From: Nocardia kruczakiae NBRC 101016
GTDB lineage: Bacteria > Actinomycetota > Actinomycetes > Mycobacteriales > Mycobacteriaceae
Direction of reading: 5' to 3'
Length of the DNA stretch: 64,000 nt
Assembly: GCF_001612965.1 (NCBI RefSeq)
Contig: NZ_BDBL01000028.1
Coordinates: forward strand, 62,001 to 126,000
The translations under genes were made by a program, and so were the position numbers. The notes under the pieces were generated by a model. That model was not told the origin of the DNA and did not search any database. It worked only from the letters and a program-made list of their open reading frames with translations. This document shows, in pieces, positions 1 to 7,326 of the stretch (position 1 is the first letter of the stretch; each line of letters opens with the position of its first letter).

Positions 1-1
1 C

Positions 2-352
2 CCACGATTCACGGTGACCAGCAACACCATTCTCGATATCGAAACCGGCCGGGCCGTCGCGCGGGCGCTGGGCACCGCCCCGGCGGCCTTCCTGCGCAAC
101 CACGGTGGCGTGATCGTGGGGCGCACGCTGCGCCATGCCGTGGTCGCCGCACAACTGCTGGAACGCGCCTGCGAACTGCAACTGAAGGCGCTGGCCACCG
201 GAGTGAAGTTCTTCAGCTCGACCGGCAGCGACATCGACGCGAAGAACGACTACATCTACAGCGATATCGCGGTGAAGAGCTACTGGGATTACGGCGTGCG
301 GGCGATCGAACACCGTCACCCCCACGTGCGGGACTGGGCGGTGGCGCCGTGA
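2..352 (+). CDS. Class II aldolase/adducin-like protein, C-terminal part
   Basis: The reading frame is open to the left edge, so only about 116 C-terminal residues are seen. The segment AAFLRNHGGVIVGRTLRHAV followed by a long helix with LLERACELQLKA is the usual end of class II aldolase/adducin proteins (fuculose-phosphate aldolase type), which cleave or decarboxylate sugar-like substrates with a bound metal. The metal-ligand region lies outside the window, so catalytic status is unknown. The stop TGA overlaps the GTG of the next gene by four bases, so it heads or continues the operon that follows. Family call fairly safe; substrate unknown. Confidence 0.72.
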   Translation, partial: PRFTVTSNTILDIETGRAVARALGTAPAAFLRNHGGVIVGRTLRHAVVAAQLLERACELQLKALATGVKFFSSTGSDIDAKNDYIYSDIAVKSYWDYGVRAIEHRHPHVRDWAVAP

Positions 353-1698
353 TCCGCATGGAACGGGTGCTGCGCCGGCAACAGCTCGACAGCTCCGCTT
401 CCAAGGTCCGGCCGGTCTTCGGGCGGGTGCGGTCGGAGTCGTTGCGCGGACCTGCCGTGCGCACGCCCGGCGACGACCGGCTGCGGACCCTGCAGCGACT
501 GCTGGAATCCGGATACGGCTGCACGACCTCCGACGGCGGCCGGATCCGCCGCCGCGCGCCCTCCGCGGGCGGGTTGTATCCGACCGAGGTGGTCTGCGTC
601 GTCGCTCTCGAGGGACACTGGACGGCACTCGCCTACGACTTCCACCGCCGGCTCTTCCGGGAACTGGCCCGCATCGACCGCGATATCGTGACCGCCGTCT
701 GCGCCGCCCGCGACGATCAGGCGATCGTCGTGGTGACCAGCACGCTGTGGCGGACCTTGCAGCGCTACGGCTTTCGCGGTTACCGCTACTGCCTGCTCGA
801 CGCGGGGATCGTGATGGGCACCCTCGCCCAGGTGTGCGGCGCCGAGCGGCGCACGGTGACCTATCCGGACAACTGGTCGCTGGCGCAAATCCACGAATCG
901 CTCGGCCTGCCCGACAGCGAGATCGTCGCCTGCGCGGCGGTCGTGGACTGCGCCACGGCCGCGGCCGGTGATGTCGAGCAGCACCCCGATATCGTCACCG
1001 GGCCGGCCGTCTGGCAGCAATCGCCCATGCTGGCAGCGGAATTGGAGCGGACCATCCGGCTCGATCGAGCCATGCGGGTGGCCGAGTCACCGCACGAATC
1101 CCTGGTGCCCGTGGCGGCCGCCGCCGAGGTTCCGGCCGACCTTCAGGATCTGCTGGCCCGGCGCCGTTCGGCCCGGGGCCTGCGGCGAGGGCAGTTGGAC
1201 TATGAACGCTGCGCGCCGCTGTTCCGCGCGATCGGCGCGGCGCTGACGGACTGGCCGGATCGATTGCGCGACAGCATCGTCGTCGGTGTCGCCGTACGCG
1301 ATGAGCAGACCCGGGTGGCCGCCGTCCGGCAGGCGGTGCCGGAGTCGGTGGGGGTGGCCGACATCGGCCACCTCTCCGATTCGGCCGTGGCGGACCTGTT
1401 CGGCGGCCAGGCGCTGATGGCCGACGCCGATCTGTTCCTGATCGCCGGAATGCGTTCGGACCGTGCGGAAGACGCCGTCGCGATGTTTCGCACCTGTCTG
1501 CTGCAGATCGGCCTGCTCACCGCCACGCTGCAACTGCTCGCCGTGCGCGCGGAGGTGGGGCACACGGTGGTCGGCGGATTCGACGACGAACGGCTGTCGA
1601 CGGTGTTCGGCCACACCGTCACGCCGCTGATGGCGATCGCGTTCGGCACCGCGACGGAATGTACGACGAAGAACGACACGCTGAGGAGAACATCGTGA
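349..1698 (+). CDS. Tandem SagB-like / nitroreductase-fold flavoprotein
   Basis: A 449-residue protein with two nitroreductase-like halves in one chain. The first half carries APSAGGLYP (about 70-78) and YRYCLLDAG (145-153), as in SagB/ThcOx dehydrogenases that oxidise azolines to azoles with FMN. The second half opens with RRSARGL (272-278), the typical FMN-phosphate motif, and ends with a second SagB-like region (about 380-433). Nitroreductases are normally homodimers with FMN at the interface, so a fused pair could form one or two pseudo-symmetric sites (inference). GTG 349 overlaps the preceding stop; ATG 358 is an alternative. It overlaps the next gene by four bases. No YcaO cyclodehydratase or precursor peptide is visible, so azole chemistry is only one possibility. 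Confidence 0.75.
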   Translation: MIRMERVLRRQQLDSSASKVRPVFGRVRSESLRGPAVRTPGDDRLRTLQRLLESGYGCTTSDGGRIRRRAPSAGGLYPTEVVCVVALEGHWTALAYDFHRRLFRELARIDRDIVTAVCAARDDQAIVVVTSTLWRTLQRYGFRGYRYCLLDAGIVMGTLAQVCGAERRTVTYPDNWSLAQIHESLGLPDSEIVACAAVVDCATAAAGDVEQHPDIVTGPAVWQQSPMLAAELERTIRLDRAMRVAESPHESLVPVAAAAEVPADLQDLLARRRSARGLRRGQLDYERCAPLFRAIGAALTDWPDRLRDSIVVGVAVRDEQTRVAAVRQAVPESVGVADIGHLSDSAVADLFGGQALMADADLFLIAGMRSDRAEDAVAMFRTCLLQIGLLTATLQLLAVRAEVGHTVVGGFDDERLSTVFGHTVTPLMAIAFGTATECTTKNDTLRRTS

Positions 1699-2765
1699 CC
1701 GGATATCTGGTCGACGGCGCCACCGAATTGCTCGGAGCCGCACTGATTCTGGAACTGCTGGACCGCACCGATCGGCCCGTCCACGCCACCGCCGCACCGC
1801 ATACCGGTGACGTCGCGACCGTGTTGCGGGCCGCCGCGAGCGCGTACGGATACGACGGCGAGGACGGCGACGGTTTCCTCGACCGCCACGCGGAACGGCT
1901 GCATATCGCCGAGAGCGCACAGGCCGCGGTGGCCACCGGGACGATCGGCGACGTCTGGCACTGCCCGCAGCGCGTGGTCGTCGAGGACGAACTTCCCGGC
2001 GGGGATGTCGCCGTCGACGTCGAGGCGGCCCGCGCTCTGCTCGCTGCCGCCGAGGCGGCCGGAGTGACCCGGTTCGAACTGCTCGGCACGGCCTATGTGT
2101 CCGGGTCGGCCACCGGCCGCATCGAAGAGGGCGACCCCGTCGACGGCGCCGGGGCGGGTAACGAATTCGAACGCAGCCAGCTCGCGATCGAACAGCTCGC
2201 CGGTGCGTCGGCGCTGACGACCCGCATCTGGCGGACCGGCATCGTGACCGGTCACAGCCGCACCTTCGAGGTCGTGGGCACCTCGCCGTTCTACGGTCTG
2301 TTCGACGCGATCGCCCGCACCAAGCACGGGGTGGAAGCCCTGGTCGGCTCGCTGATGAGCATGCGGGCCATGGCGATCGCGCTCGATCCCGCACTCGAAC
2401 TGAATCTGGTTCCGGTCGATGCGGCGGTCGCCTCGATCGTCACCGCCTCCCTCGATTCCGAGGTCGGCGCCCCGATCGTCCACGTGACCAATGCGCGGAC
2501 CGCCACCCTGGGCGGGGTGCTCGCCGCGGCATTCGACGCCCTGCGGATGGCGGCGCCCGACTACGTCGAGTCCACCGCGTCGTGCCTCGGCTTGGAAGAA
2601 CAGTGCGATGCCGAAATTCGTTCCTACGGTTCATGTTTCACGGTACCGAAGGAGTTCGCCGGCGGTGCGGCGCACACCGGTGGCGCGCTCGATATCGAGA
2701 TCTCGCCCGAGGTACTCGCGGGGCTCTTCCGGGCTCGCGCGGGGCTCGTCGAAGCGGGGCGCTGA
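1695..2765 (+). CDS. Thioester-reductase-like extended SDR, active site degenerate
   Basis: 356 residues resembling the NAD(P)-binding reductase domains (NAD_binding_4, male-sterility type) that release aldehydes from carrier-bound thioesters. The N-terminal TGYLVDGATELLGAAL aligns with the usual TGATGFLG nucleotide loop but is altered. The site where YxxxSK is expected reads NEFERSQ, so the catalytic Tyr is Phe and the Lys is Gln. The following RTGIVTGHSRT matches the family's RPSIVxGxSRTG. Start GTG 1695 has GAGGAG just upstream and overlaps the previous stop. Likely non-catalytic or changed in chemistry; it could be a structural partner or a ligand-binding protein. Confidence 0.6.
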   Translation: MTGYLVDGATELLGAALILELLDRTDRPVHATAAPHTGDVATVLRAAASAYGYDGEDGDGFLDRHAERLHIAESAQAAVATGTIGDVWHCPQRVVVEDELPGGDVAVDVEAARALLAAAEAAGVTRFELLGTAYVSGSATGRIEEGDPVDGAGAGNEFERSQLAIEQLAGASALTTRIWRTGIVTGHSRTFEVVGTSPFYGLFDAIARTKHGVEALVGSLMSMRAMAIALDPALELNLVPVDAAVASIVTASLDSEVGAPIVHVTNARTATLGGVLAAAFDALRMAAPDYVESTASCLGLEEQCDAEIRSYGSCFTVPKEFAGGAAHTGGALDIEISPEVLAGLFRARAGLVEAGR

Positions 2766-2766
2766 G

Positions 2767-3873
2767 GTGGGCTTCGACCGCGAGGCCTTCACCGCCATCG
2801 CCGGCACGCTGAACGCGGAGGAGGTCGCCGCCCAGGAAGCCGCCGGTGCCCACCCGGGCGAACTGTTCCGCGCGCTGCTCGACACCGGGCCGGCCGAACT
2901 CGTCATCGCCGGTGTGCCGGGGTCCGGCGACCGCTGGGCCTTCTGCTCGGCGATCTCCGACCTCGCGCAGCGCTGGGTCGGCTTGGCGGAATCCATTCAC
3001 TACCAGGTGCTGTCGATCTGTGCCTTCGCCGAATCGGGCTCACCCGAGCAGCGTTCGCGCTATCTCGAGGCCATGTGCCGCGGCCGGCTGATCGCCTCCA
3101 ACTGCTTCAACGAGGCGGGCGCGGGCTCGGATCTGGCGGCGATGCGGACCTCGGCCCGGCGCACCGACGACGGCGACTACGTCCTGGACGGCACCAAACA
3201 GTGGATCGGCCACGCCCAGATCGCCGACCTGCTGTTCGTCTACGCCAAGACCGCCGATCGCGGTCTGCGCGGGATCACCTGCTTTCTCGTGGACGCGCAT
3301 GCGCCGGGCATCACGGTCACGCACCGCCCGAAAACGACCGGAGCCGGCAGTCTCCCGTCCGGCGATATCCGGTTCGACTCGGTCACGCTGCCGGCCGACA
3401 GCGTAGTGGGCCGGGTGAACCGCGGCATGCTCGCCGGCGAGAGCCTGTTCACCCAGGGCCGGCTGGGGGTGGCCTCCTGTGCACTCGGCCTGGCCCGCGC
3501 CGCGGTGGGCCGGGCCGGGGCCTATGCGGCCGAACACCACCAATTCGGCAGCCCGATCATCGATTTCCAGGGTGTCGCGTTCCCGCTCGCCGAGATCAGC
3601 ACCGATATCGCGGCGAGCGCGGCGCTGCTGCGGACGGCGTGCGCCGCGGTCGAAGATCAGCGTCCAGACGCGCAAGTGCTTGCCGCCCAGGCGAAACTGC
3701 ACGCGACCCGCACGGCCCGGCGGGCCACCGATACCGCCATCGGCACCCTGGGTTCGCGGGCCTTCGACGCGGCCGAACCCGTCCTGCGGTGGGCTTCCGA
3801 AGCGCATCTGCTGGAAGTGGTTCAGGGCACGCCGCAAATCCAGAAGATCGCCATCGCGGCGCAATTACGTTAG
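2767..3873 (+). CDS. Acyl-CoA dehydrogenase-like flavoprotein lacking the usual catalytic Glu
   Basis: 368 residues with the full acyl-CoA dehydrogenase layout: N-terminal helices, the middle beta domain with FNEAGAGSDLAAM and YVLDGTKQWIGHA, and a C-terminal helical domain with HHQFGSPIIDFQGV. The short/medium-chain catalytic Glu sits in YEGTSQIQ; here the segment reads VVQGTPQIQK, giving Gln353. The alternative Glu of the isovaleryl/long-chain enzymes, just before the RL of helix G, is also absent (QGRLG). It may catalyse another flavin reaction or act on a carrier-bound substrate. GTG 2767 starts one base after the previous stop, so translation is coupled. Confidence 0.78.
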   Translation: MGFDREAFTAIAGTLNAEEVAAQEAAGAHPGELFRALLDTGPAELVIAGVPGSGDRWAFCSAISDLAQRWVGLAESIHYQVLSICAFAESGSPEQRSRYLEAMCRGRLIASNCFNEAGAGSDLAAMRTSARRTDDGDYVLDGTKQWIGHAQIADLLFVYAKTADRGLRGITCFLVDAHAPGITVTHRPKTTGAGSLPSGDIRFDSVTLPADSVVGRVNRGMLAGESLFTQGRLGVASCALGLARAAVGRAGAYAAEHHQFGSPIIDFQGVAFPLAEISTDIAASAALLRTACAAVEDQRPDAQVLAAQAKLHATRTARRATDTAIGTLGSRAFDAAEPVLRWASEAHLLEVVQGTPQIQKIAIAAQLR

Positions 3874-3882
3874 GAGCCAACG

Positions 3883-5019
3883 GTGCTGCCCACCTCTTTC
3901 GGATGTTTCACCCTGCCCTTCCATCCGCCCCGGCAGGATCCCTTCCACTCGCTCGGCGACGATATCGACCTGGTGCTGCTGGCGGAGGAGCTCGGTTTCG
4001 ACGAGATCTGGATCGGCGAACACCACGCCGGCGGGTGGGGCACCCTGACGGCGCCCGACCTGCTGATCGCGGCGCTCGCCCGGGAAACCCGCACCATCCG
4101 GCTGGGGACCGGGGTGGTGCCGCTGCCGTATCACCACCCCGTGCACGTGGCCGAACGAATCCTGTTGCTGGACAATCTCACTCGCGGTCGGACGCTGCTC
4201 GGCTGTGGTCCGGGAGCCTTCGTGCAGGACATGGAGATGATCGGCGTGGACCCGGCGCAGGTGCGCCCGCACTTCGCGGCGGCCCTGGAGACGGTGACGG
4301 CGCTGGTGCGCGGCGAGACGGTCGACGTGCGCACACCGTGGTTCACCGCCCGGGAGGCCCAGTTGCAGCTGCGCCCGTATCGTGATCCCGTCGAGGTCGT
4401 CGTGGCGAGTTCGCTCGGCGACCCCGCAATCGAGCAACTGGCCGGCACCGGCACACACCCGCTGCTGAATCTGACGCCACCGTGGGGTGCGCTGCGGGCC
4501 GGCATGGTCGGCGATCCGATCGGTCAGCTGGCACAGCGGCTGGCGGTGCTGCGCGAGCACGCGGCGGGGCCGATCCGCCTGAATGTCTTCGTGCACGTGA
4601 GTGACTCGAGGGAAAGCGGTATCGATGAGATCTTCGAGGGCTGGATGCGGCAGCGCCTCGAGCTGTACCGGGGCACGCTGGGTATGCCGGTGCCCGGCTC
4701 GGAGAGCGCGGGCCGGTCCGCACTCGAGGCGTTGATCGACGCCGGGGCCTTCATCGTCGGGCCGCCGCAGAGCTGCGTCGAGCGGATCACCGAATTGTCC
4801 ACGCGGCTGGGCGGTCTCGACACCCTGATCCTGTTCGTGCCGGGGTGGGTGCCGAACCCGCTGCTGGAACGCAGTCTGCGCGCCTTCGCTCGCGAGGTGG
4901 CACCGGCGCTGCGCGGCTGGCACGCGGGAGTCGAAAAGTCTCTGGCGGCCGCCACCGCCGGGTCCGCTCGGCGCGCCGAAGTGCGGGCCGCCATGGCGAA
5001 CGCGCCCGTCAGCGTCTGA
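3883..5019 (+). CDS. LLM-class flavin-dependent monooxygenase
   Basis: 378 residues of the bacterial-luciferase-like TIM-barrel family. The N-terminal segment with LVLLAEELGFDEIWIGEHHA, then LGTGVVPLPYHHP and the RGRTLLGCGPG loop, are typical. Members use FMNH2 or F420 with oxygen or a redox substrate; cofactor and substrate cannot be read here. A purine-rich TAGGAG lies seven bases before GTG 3883. It follows the acyl-CoA-dehydrogenase-like gene by nine bases and is probably the last gene of the operon, facing a convergent gene 38 bases on. In secondary-metabolite clusters such proteins often do N- or C-hydroxylation, which is only an inference here. Confidence 0.82.
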   Translation: MLPTSFGCFTLPFHPPRQDPFHSLGDDIDLVLLAEELGFDEIWIGEHHAGGWGTLTAPDLLIAALARETRTIRLGTGVVPLPYHHPVHVAERILLLDNLTRGRTLLGCGPGAFVQDMEMIGVDPAQVRPHFAAALETVTALVRGETVDVRTPWFTAREAQLQLRPYRDPVEVVVASSLGDPAIEQLAGTGTHPLLNLTPPWGALRAGMVGDPIGQLAQRLAVLREHAAGPIRLNVFVHVSDSRESGIDEIFEGWMRQRLELYRGTLGMPVPGSESAGRSALEALIDAGAFIVGPPQSCVERITELSTRLGGLDTLILFVPGWVPNPLLERSLRAFAREVAPALRGWHAGVEKSLAAATAGSARRAEVRAAMANAPVSV

Positions 5020-5056
5020 TCCGGCGGCATCCGATCGGGCAGCACCGCGGCGGCGG

Positions 5057-5602
5057 TCAGGCTCCTCCGGGCAGGCGGGAGGAGCCACCGCCGTCGCGGC
5101 CGATCGCCTGCAGTACGCGCCAGCCGTCGCCGACCTCGCCGAGGCAATAGTCGCGCGGGAGTTCCACGCGGTCGAGAAGGACGGTGTCCACGCCGGCCCG
5201 AGGGGTGGCCCGGGCCTTGGCGACGGCCACGCCGGGTGCGGTCATATCGCAGATGAAACAGGTGAGGCCGTCGTATCCGGTCGCTGCCGGATCGGTGCGT
5301 GCCAGCAGCAGGCCCCAGCGGGGTGCGTGCGTGCGGACGCCGAGCAGTTTGGTGCCGATGACCGACCAGTATCCGCCCATCCAGCAGGCTCTGGTCTGGA
5401 CATCGGCCAACTCGGGGCCGGAGGTGAATTCGTCCAGTAGCTCACACCATTCGGCCCCCTGCGCCAGTGGCCGGGGCCAACCGGCCGCGCGCTCGTGCGC
5501 GAGATAGCGTCTGATCCGGTCTCCGGCATCACCGGTTCCGGCGGTACGGCGACGAATGCGGAACGCGGTGAGTTCATGGTGGTCTGCCGACGCGGTGGGC
5601 AT
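5057..5602 (-). CDS. Truncated acyl-CoA dehydrogenase-like protein
   Basis: Only 181 residues, against about 380-400 for the family. What remains is part of the N-terminal helices and the middle beta domain: SVIGTKLLGVRTHAP, LLLARTDP, GLTCFICDMTAPGV and a ...ELPRDYCLGEVGDGWRVLQA end. The C-terminal helical domain with the FAD/CoA and catalytic segments is missing, and the 38 bases after the stop leave no room for it. ATG 5602 is preceded by GGAGGG and starts MPTASADHHEL. It is a gene remnant or a stand-alone domain; with the neighbouring SagB operon it may have supplied a partner to the full-length homologue. Confidence 0.55.
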   Translation of the reverse strand: MPTASADHHELTAFRIRRRTAGTGDAGDRIRRYLAHERAAGWPRPLAQGAEWCELLDEFTSGPELADVQTRACWMGGYWSVIGTKLLGVRTHAPRWGLLLARTDPAATGYDGLTCFICDMTAPGVAVAKARATPRAGVDTVLLDRVELPRDYCLGEVGDGWRVLQAIGRDGGGSSRLPGGA

Positions 5603-5687
5603 CGTTCCCTCCTTCGAATCACAGCCATTCTCGAAGCCCCCGGCCGTGCCCCGCTCGTCGCTTGTGAACGAACCGGCGTCCGGTCCG

Positions 5688-5704
5688 CTGGACGAACTAT
5701 CCAG
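5688..5704. promoter_or_regulatory. Possible operator upstream of the GntR gene
   Basis: Inverted repeat CTGGA-N7-TCCAG, about 50 bases before the GntR-type gene and upstream of the truncated dehydrogenase gene on the other strand. FCD-type GntR proteins bind short palindromes and often regulate themselves. The arms are only five bases, so chance is possible. Confidence 0.25.
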
Positions 5705-5792
5705 CACCGCCGGTAACGAAGACCGCATGCCCCGGTCTCTAGGCTGAAGGCAGTTGTCGGACGAACGGTGGAACCGGACAGGAGAACGGTGG

Positions 5793-6542
5793 GTGGCGGC
5801 AGTACGCGGTGAGGGCTCGCCGGGCAGGTCCCGCAGGCAGCGATCCCAGCTCTCGGACCAGGTCGCTCACGAACTCCGGGCCCGGATCATGGCGGGCACG
5901 CTGCGCCCCGGGGACACGATCCACCTGGAGGACACCGCTGCCGAACTCGATGTCAGCATCACACCGTTGCGCGACGCGCTGCTGACCCTGCGCGGCGAGG
6001 GTTTCGTCGAACCAGGCGCGCGCCGCGGCTTCGTCGTCAGCGAGCTCAGCCGCGACGACGTCATGGATGTGTTCTGGCTACAGCGGCAGATCGCGAACGA
6101 ACTGGCCCGCCGCGCGGCGCGCCGGCTCACTCCGGAGGCGTCGCAACGGCTCGACGACCGGATCGGCTCGCTGCGCGCGGCGGTCGCCGGAGGTGATGCC
6201 GAGGCGATCTCCGATGCCGAGTTCGCCTTCCACCGCGAACTCAACCGCCTTGCGCGCGCGCCGAAACTGGCGTCGTTCCAATTGAAGATGGGATGGTACG
6301 CACCGCATCGCCTGTACTCGGTCGATCGTTCCTGGGGTGAGTTCGCCGTCGCCAGTCACGAGCGGCTGGTCGGCGCGATACGGCGCGCCGATATGGACGA
6401 AATCGACGCCGAGACGCGGGTGCTGTTCGCCGACGCGGCGCAGCGCCTCCTCGCTCATCTGGATCGGGTCGGGATGTGGGAGGAATCCACAGACGGGTCC
6501 GGAGACGATTCGCCCGCCGACCGCTCGGCGATGCGATCGTAG
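5793..6542 (+). CDS. GntR-family transcriptional regulator, FadR/FCD subgroup
   Basis: About 249 residues. An N-terminal winged helix (LSDQVAHELRARIMAGTLRP, then AELDVSITPLRDALLTLRGEG) is followed by an all-helical FCD ligand domain containing EFAFHRELNRLA and SHERLVGAIRRAD, the segment that normally holds metal- and ligand-binding His/Asp residues. GTG 5793 has GGAGA eight bases upstream; a TTG at 5754 would add 13 residues. The last 88 bases overlap the end of the convergent DapB-like gene. It may control the flanking metabolic genes; the ligand (typically a small organic acid) is unknown. Confidence 0.8.
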   Translation: MAAVRGEGSPGRSRRQRSQLSDQVAHELRARIMAGTLRPGDTIHLEDTAAELDVSITPLRDALLTLRGEGFVEPGARRGFVVSELSRDDVMDVFWLQRQIANELARRAARRLTPEASQRLDDRIGSLRAAVAGGDAEAISDAEFAFHRELNRLARAPKLASFQLKMGWYAPHRLYSVDRSWGEFAVASHERLVGAIRRADMDEIDAETRVLFADAAQRLLAHLDRVGMWEESTDGSGDDSPADRSAMRS

Positions 6543-7213
6543 AGTTGTGCGGCGGTGAACCAGCCCGCGGGCAACCCCACCAACTCCCCGGCCAGCCGCA
6601 ACGCACCCAGTGCCGCCGCGCGGATGTCACGCACGGAATGGTTGAGTTCCAATGTTTCCGGGCCCGCGGTGAAGACGATGTGATGATCGCTGACCATCGG
6701 TCCGTACCGCACGGAGGTGATGTCGGCGTGCCCGCCCATCGTCTCCCGGAGCAGGCGTGCGGTTGCGGACGGGGCATCGCGCTTGGTGGCGGGGTGACGA
6801 TCGACGATCATCGTCTCCGCGTCGTCGGTGATCGCCCCCGCCAGTTGCGCCGCCAACGCCGCGGTCCGCACCTGAATCCAGTGCAGCGGACTGAGATTCG
6901 TGGCCAGCGCGACGGGAATCTCGGCGCTCAGATCGCGCAGCAGGCGCAGCCGCTCACCGCCGGGATTCGAGACGCAGTACAGCAGGGGCGAACCGGTGCG
7001 CCGGCACAGTTCCGCCGTATCGTCCAGTGCCGCAGGGTGACTCGCGTCCACGACGACATCCGGACGCTCGGCGCCGATCCGCCGGCCGCCGGACCACACC
7101 TCGGCCACGATCGGCAGCCCGCGCCGCGCGCACTCGCGGGCGACGGCACTGCCGAGCCGGCCGGTCGACCCTACGACGGCGACCGTGTTCACAACGACCG
7201 TGTTCACAACCAT
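6455..7213 (-). CDS. DapB-like (dihydrodipicolinate reductase family) oxidoreductase
   Basis: 252 residues. A Rossmann loop GSTGRLG lies near the N-terminus, then VVVDASHPAALDD and VDRHPATKRDAPSATA, which matches the DapB active-site segment with the first His and the Lys kept, while the second His is Pro. DapB reduces the dihydrodipicolinate precursor in lysine synthesis using NAD(P)H. The divergence and the position beside a GntR regulator and a specialised-metabolism operon suggest an accessory homologue rather than the housekeeping enzyme (inference). The start is uncertain: ATG 7213 or GTG 7207/7192, because the N-terminus contains a 15-base tandem duplication encoding VVNTV twice. Confidence 0.7.
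   Translation of the reverse strand: MVVNTVVVNTVAVVGSTGRLGSAVARECARRGLPIVAEVWSGGRRIGAERPDVVVDASHPAALDDTAELCRRTGSPLLYCVSNPGGERLRLLRDLSAEIPVALATNLSPLHWIQVRTAALAAQLAGAITDDAETMIVDRHPATKRDAPSATARLLRETMGGHADITSVRYGPMVSDHHIVFTAGPETLELNHSVRDIRAAALGALRLAGELVGLPAGWFTAAQLYDRIAERSAGESSPDPSVDSSHIPTRSR
7181..7210. repeat. Perfect 15-bp tandem duplication at a gene start
   Basis: GACCGTGTTCACAAC occurs twice head to tail (7181-7195 and 7196-7210). It lies in the first codons of the DapB-like gene, is in frame, and duplicates a possible GTG start codon. It looks like a recent slippage event. Confidence 0.85.
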
Positions 7214-7326
7214 GGGCAGCGACGCTACGGCCGCGGCGTGGGCGGCGCCATGGCGGAGTCGGCCGATCCGCGCACCGCGTTCTTGGACCGAACATCCAGT
7301 GCCACAGACCTTTTCGTGATGCATCG

